Shown piece after piece: positions 5,515-7,494 of a stretch of 7,494 bases of DNA. The notes beneath the pieces were generated by a model. That model searched no databases. It saw nothing but the letters and a program-made list of their open reading frames with translations, and was not told the DNA's origin. Made by a program: the position numbers and the translations under genes. The stretch lies in NCBI GenBank assembly GCA_016214375.1, contig JACROQ010000105.1:1-7494 (forward strand), read 5' to 3'. The DNA is from Nitrospirota bacterium (GTDB lineage: Bacteria; Nitrospirota; 9FT-COMBO-42-15; HDB-SIOI813). How positions within the stretch are numbered: position 1 is the first letter of the stretch; the number at the start of each line of letters is the position of its first letter.

Positions 5515-5895
5515 ATGATTAAAAAACTGCTCCACACGCGGATGCGCGTCAATGACATGGAAGAAACGCTCCGGTTCTATGTGGATATCCTGGGGCTTAC
5601 GGTGGAGAATCGCAAGCGTTCTCCACGCGGATCAGAGCTGGTCTTTCTCTCTGTCCCCAACAGTGATGAGGTGATCGAGATATGTTCATTTCCTGCAGGC
5701 GGCAAGGTTGAGGTGCCGGAGGACCTGGTGCATCTGGCCTTTGAGGTGGACGATCTCGATCAGATGATCCTGCGCTTCAGGGAGAACAGGGTGCCGGTTA
5801 CAGAGGGTCCGACCACCACATCCTCAGGCAGCCGGCTCTGTTTTATCGAGGCCCCGGATAAGTACGAAGTCGAATTGATCGAGCGAGGTAAATAG
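5515..5895 (+). CDS. Glyoxalase I-like VOC-superfamily protein (lactoylglutathione lyase type)
   Basis: A 126-residue, two-module vicinal-oxygen-chelate protein. Each module shows the beta-alpha-beta-beta-beta pattern: HTRMRVNDMEETLRFYVDIL opens the first and VHLAFEVDDLDQMILRFREN the second. The four metal ligands of glyoxalase I are all in place by alignment with E. coli GlxI (His5, Glu56, His74, Glu122): His7, Glu55 in VIEI, His73 and Glu120 in YEVELIE. Glyoxalase I isomerises the methylglyoxal-thiol hemithioacetal, but the superfamily also includes methylmalonyl-CoA epimerases and dioxygenases, and the thiol cofactor is unknown here. Ligand spacing and short length favour a nickel/cobalt-type GlxI. 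There is no clear ribosome binding site before ATG. The stop TAG at 5893-5895 lies inside the left arm of a perfect palindrome. Confidence 0.85.
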   Translation: MIKKLLHTRMRVNDMEETLRFYVDILGLTVENRKRSPRGSELVFLSVPNSDEVIEICSFPAGGKVEVPEDLVHLAFEVDDLDQMILRFRENRVPVTEGPTTTSSGSRLCFIEAPDKYEVELIERGK

Positions 5896-5937
5896 GGACA
5901 GCGACTATTTATTCAAAATAGTCGCTGTCCCTATTTA
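5889..5937. repeat. Perfect 22-bp-arm palindrome spanning the VOC stop codon
   Basis: TAAATAGGGACAGCGACTAT(TT) at 5889-5910 is the exact reverse complement of 5916-5937, with a 5-base loop ATTCA. The hairpin could act as a transcription attenuator between the VOC and NYN genes, but it has no U-tract typical of intrinsic terminators. The AATAGGGACAGCGACTATT core is reminiscent of REP-like palindromes associated with IS200/RAYT transposases; this is recollection, not a search. The left arm supplies the last codon and stop of the VOC gene. Confidence 0.8.
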
Positions 5938-5958
5938 TATTTATGCCTGAGAGGCGGC

Positions 5959-6471
5959 ATGGCGCACATCCTGATTGACGCTTACAATCTGATTGCCAAG
6001 ATGGAGGGGATCAGCGGCAACCTTGAGCCGCAGCGGGAGAGGTTTATCTGTAAGCTCAGCGAGTACAGGGCGCAGAAGGGGCATATTGTCACGGTGGTCT
6101 TTGACGGGGAAAAGGGGGGATGGGCCACCGAGAGCCATGAGCGCACCCTGGGGATTAACATCGTCTTCTCAAGACTTGGCGAGAAAGCCGATGATGTGAT
6201 CAAGCGGATCGTCAGGGGGCATGAAGAAGAGTATACGGTCATCACCTCGGACAAAGAGGTGGCCTCCTTTGCAGAGACGTGGGGCCATACCGCCATCCCA
6301 TCCGAGGAGTTTATCCCGAAGCTCCGCTATGGCTATGATAAGGGAACCGGGGCCGATAGTGATGAAGAGGAAGATGACGGAAATAGGGTCGTTACAACAA
6401 GAAAGAAGGGGAACCCTAATAAGTTGTCAAAGGCCGCCCGGCGGAGAAAACAGAGGCTGGACAGGCTGTGA
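5959..6471 (+). CDS. YacP-like NYN-domain ribonuclease
   Basis: A 170-residue protein of the NYN/PIN-like nuclease fold related to B. subtilis YacP (Rae1), which cleaves mRNA on the ribosome. The N-terminal LIDAYNLI gives catalytic Asp7 and conserved Asn10; further acidic residues are Asp49 (VVFDG), Asp78/Asp79 (KADDVIKR) and Asp98 (ITSDKEV), completing the metal-binding set. Residues 133-140 are an acidic run (DSDEEEDD), followed by a strongly basic tail (RRRKQR) that may bind RNA. The start has GAGAGG at 5949-5954, four bases before ATG; this close spacing is slightly short. It follows the VOC gene after 63 bases occupied by a palindrome. The stop TGA at 6469-6471 is the first three bases of the MITE-like element. 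Confidence 0.85.
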   Translation: MAHILIDAYNLIAKMEGISGNLEPQRERFICKLSEYRAQKGHIVTVVFDGEKGGWATESHERTLGINIVFSRLGEKADDVIKRIVRGHEEEYTVITSDKEVASFAETWGHTAIPSEEFIPKLRYGYDKGTGADSDEEEDDGNRVVTTRKKGNPNKLSKAARRRKQRLDRL

Positions 6472-6602
6472 TGAACTCGTAAAAAGTCGCCAGAAGCACT
6501 ATTTGTCATTCTGAGCAAAGCGAAGAATCTGATAAAACAATGAGTTATCAGACCCTTCGCTTCTCTCAGGGTGACAGTGAAGGACTTTTTACGATTTCAT
6601 CA
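6469..6602. mobile_element. MITE-like element, 134 bp, with 20-bp terminal inverted repeats
   Basis: TGATGAACTCGTAAAAAGTC at 6469-6488 and its complement at 6583-6602 match at 19 of 20 positions. Inside, 6504-6535 and 6545-6576 form a second, 32-base imperfect inverted repeat (26/32 matches, most differences still allowing G-U pairing) around a 9-base loop, with TGTCATTCTGAGC...GCGAAGAATCT, a motif recalled from dispersed intergenic repeats in many environmental genomes. The whole could fold as one long hairpin. No coding capacity is evident. Its left end provides the NYN stop codon. Confidence 0.75.
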
Positions 6603-6610
6603 GCTGTAGC

Positions 6611-6640
6611 TTTACAAAATACCCCAAAAGGGTTTAACAT
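6611..6640 (+). promoter_or_regulatory. Possible sigma-70-type promoter for the phospholipase C-like gene
   Basis: TTTACA at 6611-6616 and TAACAT at 6635-6640 are separated by 18 bases and lie 36 bases before the GTG start, just outside the MITE-like element. Both hexamers are imperfect; this is a weak prediction. Confidence 0.25.
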
Positions 6641-6675
6641 GATATATCCTATTTTAAAGATAAAGGTATCCACCG

Positions 6676-7494
6676 GTGTTCATACTTACATCTATCTTTG
6701 TATCACTCCTTTTAGTATTCTGGCCTGAAAAGGCGTTTGCCTGGGGTCCTGCTACTCATCTTCAGCTCGGTTGGAATATCCTGAGCAACCCTGCAATCTT
6801 AGTGGTCCCTGTCAAGTCTCTGCTGGAGGCCTACCCCTATGATTATCTCTACGGCTGCATCAGCGCCGACATCGTGGTCGGAAAACGGTTTACAAGGGCG
6901 CTGAATCATTGTCACAACTGGAGTGTCGGTTTTAAAGTCCTCCAGAGGGCGGACACTCCCTCTCAGAGGGCCTTTGCCTATGGATACATCAGCCACCTCG
7001 CCGCGGATACGATTGCGCATAATTATTTTGTCCCTGAGAAGATGGTCACGGCCTTTTCCACGCGCCTGCTCCGGCATGTCTACTGGGAGATGCGGTTTGA
7101 TGCCCATGCAGACCGGGTGGTCTGGAATCTCCCCTATGAGATCATGAAGGATATCCACAAAGACAACGACCCGCTTTTGGAAAGGGTCTTAGAGGATACC
7201 CTGCTATCGTTTACGACCAACAAGACCATCTTTAACAATGTCATCCTGATACACCGGATGGAGCAGTGGCATAAGATGATCAACAGGCTCTCCTCCTATT
7301 CTAAATGGGTCCTCCATAAAGAGGATGTGGAGGAGTACTATCAGCGGGCATTAAATGCGGTCATTGATATCTTGTGCAACGGGGAAAAGGCGGTATGTTT
7401 TAAAGAAGATCCAACCGGCAGGAAGAACCTTGCCGCTGCCAAACGCCTCCGGAGGAGGCTGAAGTTCATGAAACGGTTTGGTATGCAGATCAAC
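6676..7494 (+). CDS. Exported zinc-dependent phospholipase C-family protein (3' end outside window)
   Basis: The frame is closed by TAA just upstream (6661-6663 region), and GTG at 6676 is the first plausible start, with AAAGG 9 bases before it; 273 codons are visible. Residues 1-22 form a signal peptide (MFILTSIFVSLLLVFWPEKA, then FA), with cleavage expected after AFA so the mature protein starts WG. That fits the Zn_dep_PLPC family, where the N-terminal Trp is a zinc ligand. Further candidate ligands are His28 (GPATH), Asp65 (CISAD), His78/His80, His107-x3-Asp111-x3-His115 (SHLAADTIAH), and His144/Asp146 in DAHAD. The protein acts outside the inner membrane or at the cell surface. Family members range from lecithinase-type enzymes to uncharacterised hydrolases, so the substrate is unknown. 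The C-terminal visible part is basic and helical. Confidence 0.8.
   Translation, partial: MFILTSIFVSLLLVFWPEKAFAWGPATHLQLGWNILSNPAILVVPVKSLLEAYPYDYLYGCISADIVVGKRFTRALNHCHNWSVGFKVLQRADTPSQRAFAYGYISHLAADTIAHNYFVPEKMVTAFSTRLLRHVYWEMRFDAHADRVVWNLPYEIMKDIHKDNDPLLERVLEDTLLSFTTNKTIFNNVILIHRMEQWHKMINRLSSYSKWVLHKEDVEEYYQRALNAVIDILCNGEKAVCFKEDPTGRKNLAAAKRLRRRLKFMKRFGMQIN

Noticed and set aside
5889..5937. Intrinsic transcription terminator
   Set aside because: The stem is long and perfect but it is not G+C-capped and lacks a following U-run; a repeat-type palindrome explains it better, though attenuation is possible.
6540..6728. Plus-strand frame of 62 codons across the MITE-like element
   Set aside because: It starts inside the repeat and ends in the signal-peptide region of the real gene in another frame; the peptide has no domain signs.
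6799..7158. Minus-strand frame of 119 codons opposite the phospholipase C-like gene
   Set aside because: The plus strand there encodes a continuous protein with signal peptide and HxxxDxxxH motif; the reverse frame shows no family features.

Overview
The window is a stretch of bacterial chromosome with compact, mostly bacterial-core genes separated by unusually repeat-rich, scarred intergenic DNA. Gene content (an acetyl-CoA/one-carbon type formate-tetrahydrofolate ligase, a KimA-like potassium transporter with TrkA-type partners, a YacP-type NYN nuclease, a zinc-dependent phospholipase C-like exported protein) together with the style of dispersed palindromic repeats would fit an anaerobic environmental Gram-negative lineage such as Nitrospirota or Desulfobacterota. 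That assignment is inference only; no taxonomic marker gene is present.

Layout. (a) Positions 1-1971, plus strand: a tight three-gene operon made of the 3' end of an APC-superfamily permease whose soluble tail resembles the potassium importer KimA, then two separate TrkA-like (RCK_N + RCK_C) proteins. (b) 1972-2300: a scar region holding a 43-codon remnant of the 3' end of xseA (exonuclease VII large subunit) starting four bases after the last trkA-like stop, then two different palindromic repeats. (c) 2243-5232, minus strand: read in transcription order, a YgjP-type metallopeptidase split into two overlapping frames at a run of seven A, the fhs gene, an HNH-type zinc protein and a 64-residue antitoxin-like protein whose last 16 codons lie inside a palindromic repeat. 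(d) 5233-5514: a 35-codon remnant of the C-terminus of a Fic-family protein (minus strand) and two A/T-rich palindromes sharing a TAAAATA half-site. (e) 5515-6471, plus strand: a glyoxalase I-like VOC protein and a YacP-like NYN nuclease. (f) 6469-6602: a 134-bp MITE-like element with 20-bp terminal inverted repeats. (g) 6676-7494, plus strand: the start of an exported zinc-dependent phospholipase C-family protein that runs off the window.

Themes. The permease and its TrkA-like partners probably form one potassium uptake and sensing unit. The YgjP half-genes, the HNH/antitoxin-like pair and the Fic relic are A/T-rich compared with fhs (hand counts: 16/60 G+C at 2581-2640 and 23/60 at 4861-4920, against 43/60 at 4081-4140 inside fhs), consistent with accessory, defence-island-like material interleaved with core genes and now partly decayed. 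Three unrelated palindromic elements each reach into the 3' end of a gene and supply its stop codon (64-aa protein, VOC protein, NYN protein), which is the most striking recurring pattern. I did not find a CRISPR array, rRNA, tRNA or complete transposase.
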